Positions 15,370 to 24,474 of a stretch of DNA of 40,051 bases are shown here, piece by piece; position 1 is the first letter of the stretch, and every line of letters starts with the position of its first letter. The translations under genes and the position numbers were made by a program. The stretch is from Clostridia bacterium (GTDB lineage Bacteria > Bacillota > Clostridia > Oscillospirales > Acutalibacteraceae): positions 1 through 40,051 of the forward strand of contig JAFNZJ010000134.1 of NCBI GenBank assembly GCA_017382915.1, written 5' to 3'. Below the pieces are notes generated by a model. The model searched no databases. It was not told where the DNA came from and saw only the letters and a list, made by a program, of their open reading frames with translations.

Positions 15370-17013
15370 TTACCAATCTAAATCTTCTTCACTGCTGGTT
15401 TGTTCCTGTAAGATGTTGGTATTATAGTAAACTGTAATACGCTCATCAGGGCTTACCTTTTCACCCATTGCAGGTGCGGTTTCAATAACAACCTGCTCTT
15501 TGGTTTGGGTATCACCCATTTTTTCCATAAATTCAATATTATTATATTCAAAGCCAAGCTTTAAAAGTTCAATTAAAGCCTGGTCCTTGGTCATACCCGA
15601 AAGGCTTTTTGGAATTTTAACCTCTGCATTACCAAGACTTACTGTAAGCTGTACCTTTGTGCCCTTTTTGGTAACGGTGCCGATTTGCACCGACTGAGCG
15701 CAAATTTTACCGCGTTCAATTTTGCTGTTATATTCCTTTTTAACAACCTCAAACTCATACCAATCGCCGTATTCATCAATAAGCTCGGGCAGGGTTTTGC
15801 CTGAAAAATCAGGTGTCGACTGTTGCTTTTCGGGGGTTGATGAAGCATCAATGGTGTGGTAAGACTCAACGCTATTGGTTGGAAGCGATGGTGCTGATGA
15901 AACATCCTCATCACTGCCACTAAAGAATGAAAAATAAACAATAATGCCTATAATTGCCAGCAAAACTGCGGTAGCAAGTGCGGCAAAAAGGGTGTACTTT
16001 TTATTGCTACCCTTTGTGGCTTGTGCCTTTTTAGGCTTGCCGCTACCATCGTTAACATATGACTCTGCCGCCTGAAGGTCGTTTTTAAACTCTGCCATTG
16101 TGGGAGTGCGGTCGGTCGCTTCAACCTGAAGGGCATTAGCCATGGCAACCAACACACTGCGGGGCATTTTTTCTGCAATGGAGCGCGGAAAACTTAAATT
16201 GTCACTTTCAAGGCGAAGCTTTGAATCGGGTGGGGTGTTGCCTGTAAGGGTGCGGAACATAGTAGCCGCAAAACCGTAAATATCGGTAGCAGGGGTAATA
16301 TCTTCGCCCCTATACTGCTCAACAGCGGCAAAACCGGGGTAAAGCTGTGAGGTCATTTGACTGCGGGCATTGCGTGCGGCAGGAATTAAAAAATCTGCAA
16401 TACGCACCTTACCGTCACGACCGACAAAAAGGGTGTCAACCGAAATGCCACCGTGAACAATGCCGTTTTCGTGCAAGGTTTTAAGTGAATTCATAAGGGG
16501 TAAAAACAAGGGCCTAACCTGGTCCCAGGTAAGCAAACCGCCGTTACGAATTAAAAATTCCTTAAGGCTGATGCCGGGCTGATACTCGGTAATAGCGTAG
16601 GCTGTTTTATTAACCTCAAAAATATCAATAACGCGGTAAAGTGCCGAAACATTGGCAAGGGCACCTAGTTTTTTATTAAGCTCAATAAACCTGATAATAC
16701 CTTCATTATAAACATAGGCGGTGTCCCCCTTTATTTCAACACTGCCATCGGCATTTCTGCCGCAAAGACCTGCAGGAAAATATTCTGCAATCTTTACAAC
16801 CGATTCGGTAACGGTATCAAAGCCGATATAGTTAAAGCCTTCACCAGTAACACTGACTGCCTTACCCACCGCATAACGGCCTGCAAGCAGGGTGCGAAGT
16901 GGTAAAGCGCCCGCTTCATTATATGTATTGCTATCAAAACCGCAAACCGAGCATACCTGCTCATTACCGGTTTCACTCATACATCCCATACACAGATTGC
17001 TTAAGTTTTGCAC
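15370..17013 (-). CDS. Membrane PASTA protein with kinase-like (probable pseudokinase) domain
   Basis: 547 residues. Order: two CxxC pairs (C8/C11, C21/C24), probably a zinc ribbon; a Ser/Thr-kinase-like domain (about 45-315); a linker; one membrane helix (341-364); and two extracellular PASTA-like domains (about 399-460 and 465-535). The kinase fold is recognisable (VVKIAEYFP with K74, TEYQPGISLKEFL, NGIVHGGISVDTLF, IADFLIP), but the HRD motif reads HGG (187-189), so the catalytic Asp is missing, and the Lys and Asn that follow are Ser191 and Thr194. Activity is doubtful. It may bind peptidoglycan fragments and act as a scaffold or sensor. The GTG start has AAAGGATG 6 bases upstream. glpK follows at 5 bases. 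Confidence 0.85.
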   Translation of the reverse strand: MQNLSNLCMGCMSETGNEQVCSVCGFDSNTYNEAGALPLRTLLAGRYAVGKAVSVTGEGFNYIGFDTVTESVVKIAEYFPAGLCGRNADGSVEIKGDTAYVYNEGIIRFIELNKKLGALANVSALYRVIDIFEVNKTAYAITEYQPGISLKEFLIRNGGLLTWDQVRPLFLPLMNSLKTLHENGIVHGGISVDTLFVGRDGKVRIADFLIPAARNARSQMTSQLYPGFAAVEQYRGEDITPATDIYGFAATMFRTLTGNTPPDSKLRLESDNLSFPRSIAEKMPRSVLVAMANALQVEATDRTPTMAEFKNDLQAAESYVNDGSGKPKKAQATKGSNKKYTLFAALATAVLLAIIGIIVYFSFFSGSDEDVSSAPSLPTNSVESYHTIDASSTPEKQQSTPDFSGKTLPELIDEYGDWYEFEVVKKEYNSKIERGKICAQSVQIGTVTKKGTKVQLTVSLGNAEVKIPKSLSGMTKDQALIELLKLGFEYNNIEFMEKMGDTQTKEQVVIETAPAMGEKVSPDERITVYYNTNILQEQTSSEEDLDW

Positions 17014-17070
17014 TTAAATCATCCTTTCAGTTTTTGTATTGCAATTTTTTATATAAAAGCCTTTAGCTTT

Positions 17071-17928
17071 TTATACGCTTTTTAAAATTTCAAGGGCTTT
17101 TTGCTTATCATTATCAATAGAATTTTTTAAATCTTCTACCGAAGCAAACCGCTGCTCAGCCCTTATAAAATCCACCAAAAATACCTTTGCGGTTTTACCG
17201 TAAACACTTTTATCAAAATCAAAAATATTGGTTTCGCTTATGGTGTAGTCGGTTTTAAAGGTTGGGCGGATGCCAATATCGGTAACCGATTTATAAATTT
17301 TGCCGTCAATTTCAGTAAGGCTGGCATAAACACCGTATTTAGGCTTAACCATTATTTCGGGGTAAAGCTGATTTATGGTGGGAAAGCCCAATACCCTGCC
17401 ACGCTCATCACCGTGTAATACGGGTGCGGTGTAGCAAAACCTTCTGCCAAGCATTTGATTGGCTAAAGCAATTTCACCATTTAAAACCGCCTGCCTTATT
17501 CGTGTGCTTGAAACGGGCATATCGCCGCTTAATACCGCATTGGCAAGGCAAAATTTAATGCCATTTTCATTGCAAAAGGTTTGCAAATCATCGGTACTGC
17601 CCAAAGCGTTTTTGCCAAACCTGAAATTAAAGCCCGATGCAATAACCGAAGGGTTATATTCTTTTGCTATATCGGTTAAAAACTGTGTAGCGGTAAGGTT
17701 TTTAATTTTTTCAAAATCTAAAACTACAACCTTTATACCCAACCGCTGCATAGCAGTTATCTTTTCTTCGGGTGTCATTAAAAGGTTTTTGCATTCACTT
17801 GCCTTAGGGGGTAGATTAAAGGTAAGGGCAATAGGACTGCCGCCCTTATTAAGAATTTGATTTAAAACGGCCTTATGCCCTATATGCAGGCCGTCAAAAG
17901 TGCCTAAAGCGACCATATTTTTGGGCAT
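17071..17928 (-). CDS. ribF: Bifunctional riboflavin kinase/FAD synthetase
   Basis: 285 residues. It makes FMN then FAD from riboflavin. The N-terminal adenylyltransferase domain has the HxGH-type motif in ALGTFDGLHIGHKAVLNQ, VIASGFNFRFGKNALGSTDDL, and the MPVSSTRIRQAVLNGEIALANQMLGR segment. The C-terminal riboflavin kinase domain has FCYTAPVLHGDERGRVLGFPTINQLYP and KPKYGVYAS, with PTIN in place of the usual PTAN. AAGGATG lies about 8 bases before the ATG. It is the last gene of the rimP-nusA-infB-truB cluster, a common Firmicutes order, with a 19-base gap after truB. Confidence 0.95.
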   Translation of the reverse strand: MPKNMVALGTFDGLHIGHKAVLNQILNKGGSPIALTFNLPPKASECKNLLMTPEEKITAMQRLGIKVVVLDFEKIKNLTATQFLTDIAKEYNPSVIASGFNFRFGKNALGSTDDLQTFCNENGIKFCLANAVLSGDMPVSSTRIRQAVLNGEIALANQMLGRRFCYTAPVLHGDERGRVLGFPTINQLYPEIMVKPKYGVYASLTEIDGKIYKSVTDIGIRPTFKTDYTISETNIFDFDKSVYGKTAKVFLVDFIRAEQRFASVEDLKNSIDNDKQKALEILKSV

Positions 17929-17947
17929 AAGTCACGCATCCTTTCGG

Positions 17948-18844
17948 TTAATTATCGTCGGTAAAATGGTGTGTAAGGCAGTTTATTTTAAGGCAGGCTT
18001 TATTAGTATCAACCTCACCAAGACCTAAAAACTTATTCATACCCTTTACACGAAAAATCTGACCATTTTTTGGTGGTACAGAAAATTTAAGTCTACCCAA
18101 ATCAAGCTCACCGCCGTTAATAAACCTATTGGCCTGCGCGCTTGAAACGGTCAGTTCATCATACCCCATTACGGCCTTTTCACAGTCTAATAAATATAAG
18201 CCGATATTTTCAGGGGTAAGGTCATTTAAATCAACACACTGTTTTAAACTAAAGCCTGCGGTTTTGGTGCGGGTAAGGGCGGTAAGCATAGCGCCTGTAC
18301 CAAGCTTCTCACCAATATCGGCCGCAAGCGAGCGAATATAGGTGCCCTTTGAACAAAGCACCCTTATTTCAAAGGTGTTTTTGTTAAAGCTTAAAAGCTC
18401 CAGTTCAAAAATTTCAATATCCCTGGGCTTTCGTTCAACCTGTTTACCCTCACGGGCAAGGTCATAAAGCCTAACACCATCTTTTTTAATTGCCGAATAC
18501 ATTGGGGGTGTTTGCTGCTGTTTACCCAAAAAGGTTTTTAGCACATCTTCAAGCTGATTTTTAGTAACGCTAACCTCACTTTTAGATAAAACACTGCCTG
18601 TTCTATCCAGAGTATCGGTTGTGGTACCAAGCTCCACCCTTGCTATATATTCCTTATCGGCATCAAGCATCATACCGCAAAGCACGGTGGCGCGACCAAC
18701 AAATATTGGCAAAACCCCCGTAGCCATTGGGTCTAATGTACCGGTATGCCCCACCCTTTTTTGGTGCAAAAGCCACTTGATTTTTGACACCGCCGAAAAT
18801 GAGGTTATACCTTCAGGTTTATTTATCAGTAATAATCCCTGCAC
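17948..18844 (-). CDS. truB: tRNA pseudouridine(55) synthase TruB
   Basis: About 298 residues. It makes pseudouridine 55 in the T-loop of tRNAs. The N-terminus LLLINKPEGITSFSAVSKIK is followed by GHTGTLDPMATGVLPIFVGRAT with the catalytic Asp, then PPMYSAIKKDGVRLYDLAREG and CSKGTYIRSLAADIGEKLGTGAMLTALTRT. A short PUA-like tail ends the protein. Start choice: GGAGG sits directly against an ATG at 18850 but 6 bases from the GTG at 18844, so GTG is the better start and gives the family-like N-terminus (M)QGLLLINKPEG. The gene overlaps the end of nrnA by 26 bases. Confidence 0.93.
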   Translation of the reverse strand: MQGLLLINKPEGITSFSAVSKIKWLLHQKRVGHTGTLDPMATGVLPIFVGRATVLCGMMLDADKEYIARVELGTTTDTLDRTGSVLSKSEVSVTKNQLEDVLKTFLGKQQQTPPMYSAIKKDGVRLYDLAREGKQVERKPRDIEIFELELLSFNKNTFEIRVLCSKGTYIRSLAADIGEKLGTGAMLTALTRTKTAGFSLKQCVDLNDLTPENIGLYLLDCEKAVMGYDELTVSSAQANRFINGGELDLGRLKFSVPPKNGQIFRVKGMNKFLGLGEVDTNKACLKINCLTHHFTDDN

Positions 18845-19829
18845 TGTCATCCTCCAAAACGGATTTAACATATTTTAAAATTTCTTTTTTTGCCTGCTGT
18901 ACGCTAAATTCGGCGCCAAGCTGACAACCTGCGGCGCGTATATGACCGCCACCGCCAAGCTTTTTACAAATTTCTGACGCATCAACGGGTGGATAGGTTC
19001 TAACCGAAATTTTAAATCCGCCCTGCTGTCTTTCACGCATTGTTACACCAACAATAACGCCCTCAATACTGCGGGATATAGAAGTAATACCCTCTAAATC
19101 CTCATCCTTGCAGCCGGTTTTTTCATACATTTCACGGGTGACGGTGATTATTGCACACCTGTCATCAAAATGAAACTCCATAGCCTCTAACGCCATACGC
19201 TCAAGCTCCACGCGTATGCGGCTTTTGGTTTCAAACATAATACGGTTAATTTCAGCCGTATCAATACCACATTCCATTAAATTAGCGCCTATACGAAGGG
19301 TTTTGGCGGTGGTGTTTGAAAACCTAAAACAGCCTGTATCGGTTGAAATACCGGTATAAAGGGCAAGCGCCATAGTCTTATCAACATTAACGCCTAAAAG
19401 CAATGCCAAATCATAAATACATTCACAGTTGGCGGCGGCACTGGCATCTAAATAGGTAAGCTTTGCATAGCCGTTATTTGAAACATGGTGGTCAATACAA
19501 AGCTCAACCCTGTCTTTATATTCAGCCTCTAAATCGCCCAAAAGCTTACTATCGGCAACATCCACCGCAATAACGGTGGTTTTTTTGCCAAAATCACAGT
19601 TTTGTGGGGCAAATTTAGTAAAATAACTGTATTTTTCAGGTATTTCATCCGAACAAATAACGGTTGAAGTTTTGCCCATACTATTTAGTAGCATAGCAAG
19701 ACCAAAGCCTGAGCCTAAAGTATCGCCGTCGGGATTTTGGTGGGTTAAAATAACAAAGTTATCATTATTTTTTAAAAACTCCGCCGTTTGCATAAGGGTT
19801 ATAAAACCCTGCTTTGCAGTATCTAACAA
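18819..19829 (-). CDS. nrnA: DHH-family nanoRNase/pAp phosphatase NrnA
   Basis: 336 residues. The DHH phosphoesterase domain has ILTHQNPDGDTLGSGFGLAMLL, AVDVADSKLLG and LCIDHHVSNNGYA. The DHHA1 domain ends with LGGGGHIRAAGCQLG. NrnA degrades short RNA oligonucleotides and removes the 3' phosphate of pAp; metal-ligand Asp and His residues of the motifs are present. The TTG start at 19829 is supported by AAGGAGG 7 bases upstream; the next in-frame ATG (19793) has no such site. The gene sits between rbfA (3-base gap) and truB (overlap), the standard position in Firmicutes. Confidence 0.93.
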   Translation of the reverse strand: MLDTAKQGFITLMQTAEFLKNNDNFVILTHQNPDGDTLGSGFGLAMLLNSMGKTSTVICSDEIPEKYSYFTKFAPQNCDFGKKTTVIAVDVADSKLLGDLEAEYKDRVELCIDHHVSNNGYAKLTYLDASAAANCECIYDLALLLGVNVDKTMALALYTGISTDTGCFRFSNTTAKTLRIGANLMECGIDTAEINRIMFETKSRIRVELERMALEAMEFHFDDRCAIITVTREMYEKTGCKDEDLEGITSISRSIEGVIVGVTMRERQQGGFKISVRTYPPVDASEICKKLGGGGHIRAAGCQLGAEFSVQQAKKEILKYVKSVLEDDSAGIITDK

Positions 19830-19831
19830 TA

Positions 19832-20197
19832 TTAGTCCTCCTTATCAGAAGAATCTTGGTGGTCAAAGGATTCAATAATGTTCATAATCTGCGCGCTTTT
19901 TATTATAGAATCATCTGCAACAAAGCGCAGTTCAGGAACCTTGCGTAGCTTAAGGCGGCTGCCAAGCTCACGGCGGATAAAGCCCGCCGCGCTTTTTAGC
20001 CCCTTAACCGACTGCAGGGTTGCATCATAGCCCTCAATGGCGCTTACATAAACGGTAGCATAGGATAAATCGCCCGAAACATCCACCTTTACTACGCCAA
20101 TAAGCGGGCTTACTCTTGGGTCTTTAACCTCACGCAGAAGTGAGCTTAAAGCCATTTGTATATCAGAAGTGATTCTTCCGTGCTTAAATCCAGCCAT
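19832..20197 (-). CDS. rbfA: 30S ribosome-binding factor RbfA
   Basis: 121 residues. RbfA binds the immature 30S subunit and is needed for 16S rRNA 5'-end maturation and cold adaptation. The KH-like fold is visible: ITSDIQMALSSLLREVKDPRVSPLIGVVKVDVSGDLSYATVYVSAIEG, then SAAGFIRRELGSRLKLRKVPELRFVADDSI. A short Asp/Ser-rich tail follows. It starts 3 bases after the infB stop and is presumably translationally coupled. Confidence 0.95.
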   Translation of the reverse strand: MAGFKHGRITSDIQMALSSLLREVKDPRVSPLIGVVKVDVSGDLSYATVYVSAIEGYDATLQSVKGLKSAAGFIRRELGSRLKLRKVPELRFVADDSIIKSAQIMNIIESFDHQDSSDKED

Positions 20198-20200
20198 AAC

Positions 20201-22750
20201 TTAATCTCTATACTCCTCAATAATAAAGGCTTCAAAAACGTCGCCTTCCTTAACATCGCCAAACTTTTCAAGGCCAATACCGCACTCATAACCCTGTGCA
20301 ACTTCCTTAACATCATCCTTAAAGCGGCGGAGAGATGAAATTTCATCCTCAGTGATAACTATGCCGTCACGAACAACGCGGATTTTTGCATTACGGGTAA
20401 CCTTACCATCGGTAACATAACAACCTGCAATGGTACCAACACTGGAGATTTTATAGGTATCACGAACCTCCACCTGACCAAGCTGTACCTCGCGGAATTT
20501 GGGTGCAAGCATACCCTTCATAGCGGCGGTAATTTCTTCAATACAATCATAAATAACGCGGTACATACGAATGTCAACGCCATCACGCTCGGCCGAGGCT
20601 TTGGCAACAGCATCGGGGCGAACATTAAAGCCAACTATAATGGCACCTGATGTGCCCGCAAGCATAACATCAGATTCATTTATGGCGCCAACGCCACCGT
20701 GAATAACCTTAACGCGTACCTCTTCGTTACTGATTTTTTCCAAGCTTTCACGAACGGCCTCAACAGAGCCTTGAACATCGGCCTTAACTATAACATTAAG
20801 CTCCTTCATATCGCCCTCCTCCAAATGAGAGAAGAGGTTATCAAGGGTAACCTTTTGTGCGGCCTTAAACTGCTCTTCCTTGGCTTTTTGCTTTCTTTGC
20901 TCAACCAACTGACGGGCAAGGCGTTCATCACTAACGGCATCAAATGCATCGCCAGCTGAAGGTACTTCGGCAAGGCCGGTAATTTCAACAGGAACAGATG
21001 GACCTGCAACCTTTACGGTTTGACCCTTTTCATTGGTCATAATTCTTACACGACCAACAGAAGTGCCTGCAACGATAATATCACCTGTGTTAAGTGTACC
21101 GTTTTGAACCAGAAGTGTAGCAACAGGGCCCCTACCCTTATCAAGGCGGGCTTCAATAACTATACCCTTTGCACGGCGGTCGGGATTGGCTTTAAGCTCC
21201 ATCATTTCTGCTACAAGCAGGATATTTTCAAGCAAAACATCAATACCCTGATGTGTATGTGCCGAAACGGGAACACAAATAACATCGCCGCCCCACTCTT
21301 CAGGTACCAAGGAATGCTCGGTAAGCTGTTGCTTAACGCGGTCGGGGTTGGCTTCAGGTTTATCCATTTTATTTATGGCAACGATAATTTGAACATCGGC
21401 AGCCTTTGCGTGGTTAATAGCCTCAATAGTCTGTGGCATAATACCGTCATCTGCGGCAACAACCAAAACTGCAATATCGGTAGCCATTGCGCCACGCTGA
21501 CGCATTGAGGTAAATGCGGCGTGACCGGGGGTATCAAGGAAGGTAATATCCTGACCTTCATGATTAACACGGTAAGCACCTATGTGCTGGGTAATACCGC
21601 CAGCCTCGGTTGAGGTAACCTTTGCGTTACGAATAGCATCCAAAAGGGATGTTTTACCGTGGTCAACGTGACCCATAACAACAACAACGGGGCTGCGGGG
21701 TTTTAAGCTTTCTGCGGTATCCTCGGTGTCATCCATAATTCTTTCTTCAATGGTAACAACAACCGCTTTTTTGATTTTACAGCCCATTTCAAGCACTACG
21801 ATTTCGGCTGTATCATAGTCAATTGTCTGGGTTACAGAGGCCATAACACCAAGCTTCATAAGCTCCTTAATAACCTCTGCGGCGGTCTTTTTAAGACCTG
21901 CGGCAAGTTCGCCAACAGTAATTTCATCACCAACAGTAACGGTGATGGGGGTTTTCTTAATGCGTTCTAACTGCATACGGCGAATTCTATCCTGCTCGGT
22001 CTCCCTTTTAACACCCTGTGGGCGTCTTTGGTCGCGGGATTTTTGCTTAATTTTTTGCTTGCGCTGCATATTATCCTTCATGGTGTTTGCGGGCGCAATG
22101 CTTTCATATTTTTCATTATACTTTTCAAGCTCAACATTGTTGGCTCTGGTATCAACGCGGCGAATTTGTGCAGGACCGCGATTAGGTGCGGGACCGCCAA
22201 CCTTTTCCTTTTTGGGTTGTGGCGGAATAACAATAGGCTCACCCTTGGGCTCGGGCTTTGAGGCGGGTTCTGCCTGCTTTTTAGGCTCGGCCTTTTTGGG
22301 TGCAGCAGGGGCCTTGGGCTGCTCTGCCTTTGCTTTAGGTTTAGCACCTGCAACCTCAACCTTTTTATCAAGCTTTTGGGGCTGGGGTTTATCCTCTGCC
22401 TTTTTAGCGGCAGGCTTTTTATCCTCGGCAGGCTTTGGCTCATCCTTAACGCCGTCACGCTTTTTGCGTGCTTCGGCAGCCTCTTTTTTAATTTGCTCAA
22501 GCTTTTTAAGCTCGGCCTCTTTATCCTTTTTAGCCTTTTGCCTTGCCTCATTACCGGCGGCAAAATAGGCATCAAAGTTAGCCACCGAATGTTTGGTGGT
22601 AAGCTGGTTGAAAATATAGTCAAGCTCATTTTCCTCTAAAGAGTTTGAGCTTTTCTTGGGCTCACCGCCCAAGGGTGCCAAAATTGCGGCAATATCTTTT
22701 GATGTTAAGGCAAAATCCTTTGCAACATCACTAACCTTATATTTAATCAT
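20201..22750 (-). CDS. infB: Translation initiation factor IF-2
   Basis: 849 residues. IF-2 is the GTPase that brings initiator tRNA to the 30S subunit and promotes subunit joining. An N-terminal IF2-N segment (YKVSDVAKDFALTSKDIAAIL) is followed by a long Lys/Ala/Pro/Glu-rich low-complexity stretch (about 60-190), a second IF2-N region, and the G domain: GHVDHGKTSLLDAIR (G1), DTPGHAAF (G3), NKMD (G4). Domains II-IV follow with VIVKADVQGSVEAVRESL. The ATG at 22750 has AAGGAGG 9 bases upstream and overlaps the ylxQ stop as ATGA, so the two are coupled; the longer ORF upstream lies in ylxQ. Confidence 0.97.
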   Translation of the reverse strand: MIKYKVSDVAKDFALTSKDIAAILAPLGGEPKKSSNSLEENELDYIFNQLTTKHSVANFDAYFAAGNEARQKAKKDKEAELKKLEQIKKEAAEARKKRDGVKDEPKPAEDKKPAAKKAEDKPQPQKLDKKVEVAGAKPKAKAEQPKAPAAPKKAEPKKQAEPASKPEPKGEPIVIPPQPKKEKVGGPAPNRGPAQIRRVDTRANNVELEKYNEKYESIAPANTMKDNMQRKQKIKQKSRDQRRPQGVKRETEQDRIRRMQLERIKKTPITVTVGDEITVGELAAGLKKTAAEVIKELMKLGVMASVTQTIDYDTAEIVVLEMGCKIKKAVVVTIEERIMDDTEDTAESLKPRSPVVVVMGHVDHGKTSLLDAIRNAKVTSTEAGGITQHIGAYRVNHEGQDITFLDTPGHAAFTSMRQRGAMATDIAVLVVAADDGIMPQTIEAINHAKAADVQIIVAINKMDKPEANPDRVKQQLTEHSLVPEEWGGDVICVPVSAHTHQGIDVLLENILLVAEMMELKANPDRRAKGIVIEARLDKGRGPVATLLVQNGTLNTGDIIVAGTSVGRVRIMTNEKGQTVKVAGPSVPVEITGLAEVPSAGDAFDAVSDERLARQLVEQRKQKAKEEQFKAAQKVTLDNLFSHLEEGDMKELNVIVKADVQGSVEAVRESLEKISNEEVRVKVIHGGVGAINESDVMLAGTSGAIIVGFNVRPDAVAKASAERDGVDIRMYRVIYDCIEEITAAMKGMLAPKFREVQLGQVEVRDTYKISSVGTIAGCYVTDGKVTRNAKIRVVRDGIVITEDEISSLRRFKDDVKEVAQGYECGIGLEKFGDVKEGDVFEAFIIEEYRD

Positions 22751-23055
22751 AAATTGTTTCCTCCTTGCAAAATTGCTTTGCAAAAGCCTTCATCGGCGGT
22801 GGCAAGCACACCTGCTGTGGTTTTAGTGGCGTGGGCAACCGTTTCACGGTCAAAGTCAAGTCTTATAAAAACTGCACCGCCGCCGCTTGCATGGTATTTA
22901 AGTTCTTTTTCGGTTTTTGCGGATATATCACTGCTAAGCATAACCAAACAGTTGCCGCCCTTTTTAACAAGCTCGGTAACCTTTTCGGTGCCTGCAACAA
23001 GTTTGCCCGCTTTTTTACAAAATCCTAAAAGGGTTAAAACTTTACTTTGAACCAA
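22747..23055 (-). CDS. ylxQ: L7Ae/L30e-family putative RNA-binding protein YlxQ
   Basis: About 102 residues: VLTLLGFCKKAGKLVAGTEKVTELVKKGGNCLVMLSSDISAKTEKELKYHA. This is the L7Ae/L30e/Gadd45 RNA-binding fold, found between ylxR and infB in Firmicutes. Its function is not firmly known. No ATG fits the family N-terminus; a TTG at 23055 with AAGGAG about 10 bases upstream is the best start, so the gene overlaps the end of ylxR by 14 bases. The stop overlaps the infB start (ATGA). Confidence 0.85.
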   Translation of the reverse strand: MVQSKVLTLLGFCKKAGKLVAGTEKVTELVKKGGNCLVMLSSDISAKTEKELKYHASGGGAVFIRLDFDRETVAHATKTTAGVLATADEGFCKAILQGGNNL

Positions 23056-23317
23056 GCAAGTCCATCTCCTTTTCAAGGGAATTGTAAATTTCATTTGGAA
23101 TAGCAACAGAAAAAGAACGTTCAATTCTTTTGGATTTTATAGCCTTTTCTAAACAGGCTTTACTACGGCATATATATGCGCCGCGACCGTTTTTCTTACC
23201 GGTAAAATCCAGCGAAATATTACCTTCGGGGTCTTTAACAACACGAATAAGCTCATTTTTAGGCTTCATTTCATTGCAGCCAAGACACATACGAAGCGGT
23301 ATTTTTTTAAGGCCCAT
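23042..23317 (-). CDS. rnpM: YlxR/RnpM, RNase P modulator family protein
   Basis: 91 residues. The motif IPLRMCLGCNEMKPKNELIRVVKDPEGNISLDFTGKKNGRGAYICRSKACLEKAIKSKRIERSF is characteristic of the YlxR family (the GRGAYIC motif and conserved Cys residues). The Bacillus homologue, renamed RnpM, binds RNase P RNA and modulates its activity. AAAGGAAA lies upstream of the ATG. It sits between nusA and ylxQ, the conserved place. Confidence 0.93.
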   Translation of the reverse strand: MGLKKIPLRMCLGCNEMKPKNELIRVVKDPEGNISLDFTGKKNGRGAYICRSKACLEKAIKSKRIERSFSVAIPNEIYNSLEKEMDLLGSK

Positions 23318-23370
23318 TAAGCCACTTTCCTTTCAGCAATAAAATTCATTAACCGATATATGGGGTGATA

Positions 23371-24438
23371 TTATTCCTCATCCTCACCGTAATATCCGCT
23401 TTCAGGACGGATATCAATTTTCCAACCGGTAAGGCGTGCGGCAAGGCGCACGTTTTGGCCCTTATTACCAATTGCAAGGGAGAGTTGTGAATCGGGAACG
23501 GTTGCGCGGCAGGCTTTAGGCTCTTCACTTAAAATTTCCACCGAAACAACCTTTGCGGGTGAAAGTGCTTCAGAAATATACATAACAGGGTCTTCTGAAT
23601 ATTTAACAATTTCAATCTTTTCGCCCGAAAGCTCTTCAACGATTTTATTAACACGGGCACCGCGCTGACCTATACAAGCGCCGACTGCATCAATTTCTTC
23701 ATTTGCACTATAAACGGCAAGCTTACTTTTAGCACCCGCCTGGCGAGATACAGCCTTAATTTCAATAGTGCCGTCAAATATTTCGGGTACTTCCATTTCA
23801 AAAAGGCGCTTTACAAGGCCGGGGTGTGTTCTTGAAATGATTGCCTTGGGACCTTTTTCGGTATCTTTAACATCTACAACATAAACCTTAATATGGTCGC
23901 CCTCACGAAGGACTTCATCAGGTACCTGCTCACTTTTAAGTAAAACAGCCTCACCCCTGCCAATGTTAATGGTGGCATTGCCGGTTTTGGGGTCAATGCG
24001 CTCAACAGTGGCGGTAACAAGCTCACGGTTGCGGCTTTGGAACTCTGCCAAGGTTTGACCTTTTTCAGCCTCTTTAATGCCTTGACGGATAACATGCTTA
24101 CAGGTTTGGGCCATTATACGACCAAATTTTTTGGTGTCAAGCGCAATGTCAACATGGTCGCCAAGCTTTGCAGATTTTTTATGTGCCTTTGCCTGCTCAA
24201 GGGTAAGCTGTGAATAGGTATCCTCCACCTCTTCAACAACATCCTTGCGAACATAAACCTTCATTTTTTGTTTTTCTAAATCAATGTCGCAAAATACTAT
24301 TTCTCTGCCGCCGTACTCTTTTTTAACTGCGGTGATAATAGCATTTGAGATTTTTTCTGCAAGATATTCGGCGCTTATGCCTTTTTCCTGCTCCATCAGT
24401 GTTAATGCTTCAAAAAATTCTTTGTTTGCCTTACTCAT
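23371..24438 (-). CDS. nusA: Transcription termination/antitermination factor NusA
   Basis: 355 residues. NusA binds RNA polymerase and nascent RNA and controls pausing, termination and antitermination. The N-terminal domain (EFFEALTLMEQEKGISAEYLAEKISNAIITAVKKEYGG) binds polymerase. The S1 domain follows at about 130-200 (ATVERIDPKTGNATINIGRGEAVLL), then KH1 (GACIGQRGARVNKIVEELSGEKIEIVKYSEDP) and KH2 (LSLAIGNKGQNVRLAARLTGWKIDIR). There is no C-terminal acidic repeat, as in other Firmicutes. A GGAGG lies 12 bases before the ATG, a rather long spacing. Confidence 0.97.
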   Translation of the reverse strand: MSKANKEFFEALTLMEQEKGISAEYLAEKISNAIITAVKKEYGGREIVFCDIDLEKQKMKVYVRKDVVEEVEDTYSQLTLEQAKAHKKSAKLGDHVDIALDTKKFGRIMAQTCKHVIRQGIKEAEKGQTLAEFQSRNRELVTATVERIDPKTGNATINIGRGEAVLLKSEQVPDEVLREGDHIKVYVVDVKDTEKGPKAIISRTHPGLVKRLFEMEVPEIFDGTIEIKAVSRQAGAKSKLAVYSANEEIDAVGACIGQRGARVNKIVEELSGEKIEIVKYSEDPVMYISEALSPAKVVSVEILSEEPKACRATVPDSQLSLAIGNKGQNVRLAARLTGWKIDIRPESGYYGEDEE

Positions 24439-24474
24439 TTTTTATAATAACCTCCAAAAAGTTTTTATACTTAA

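Noticed and set aside
21942..22629. Long ORFs of 183-208 codons opposite or out of frame with infB
   Set aside because: They lie over the Lys/Ala/Pro-rich part of IF-2; the biased codons remove stops in other frames. No ribosome binding site or recognisable protein.
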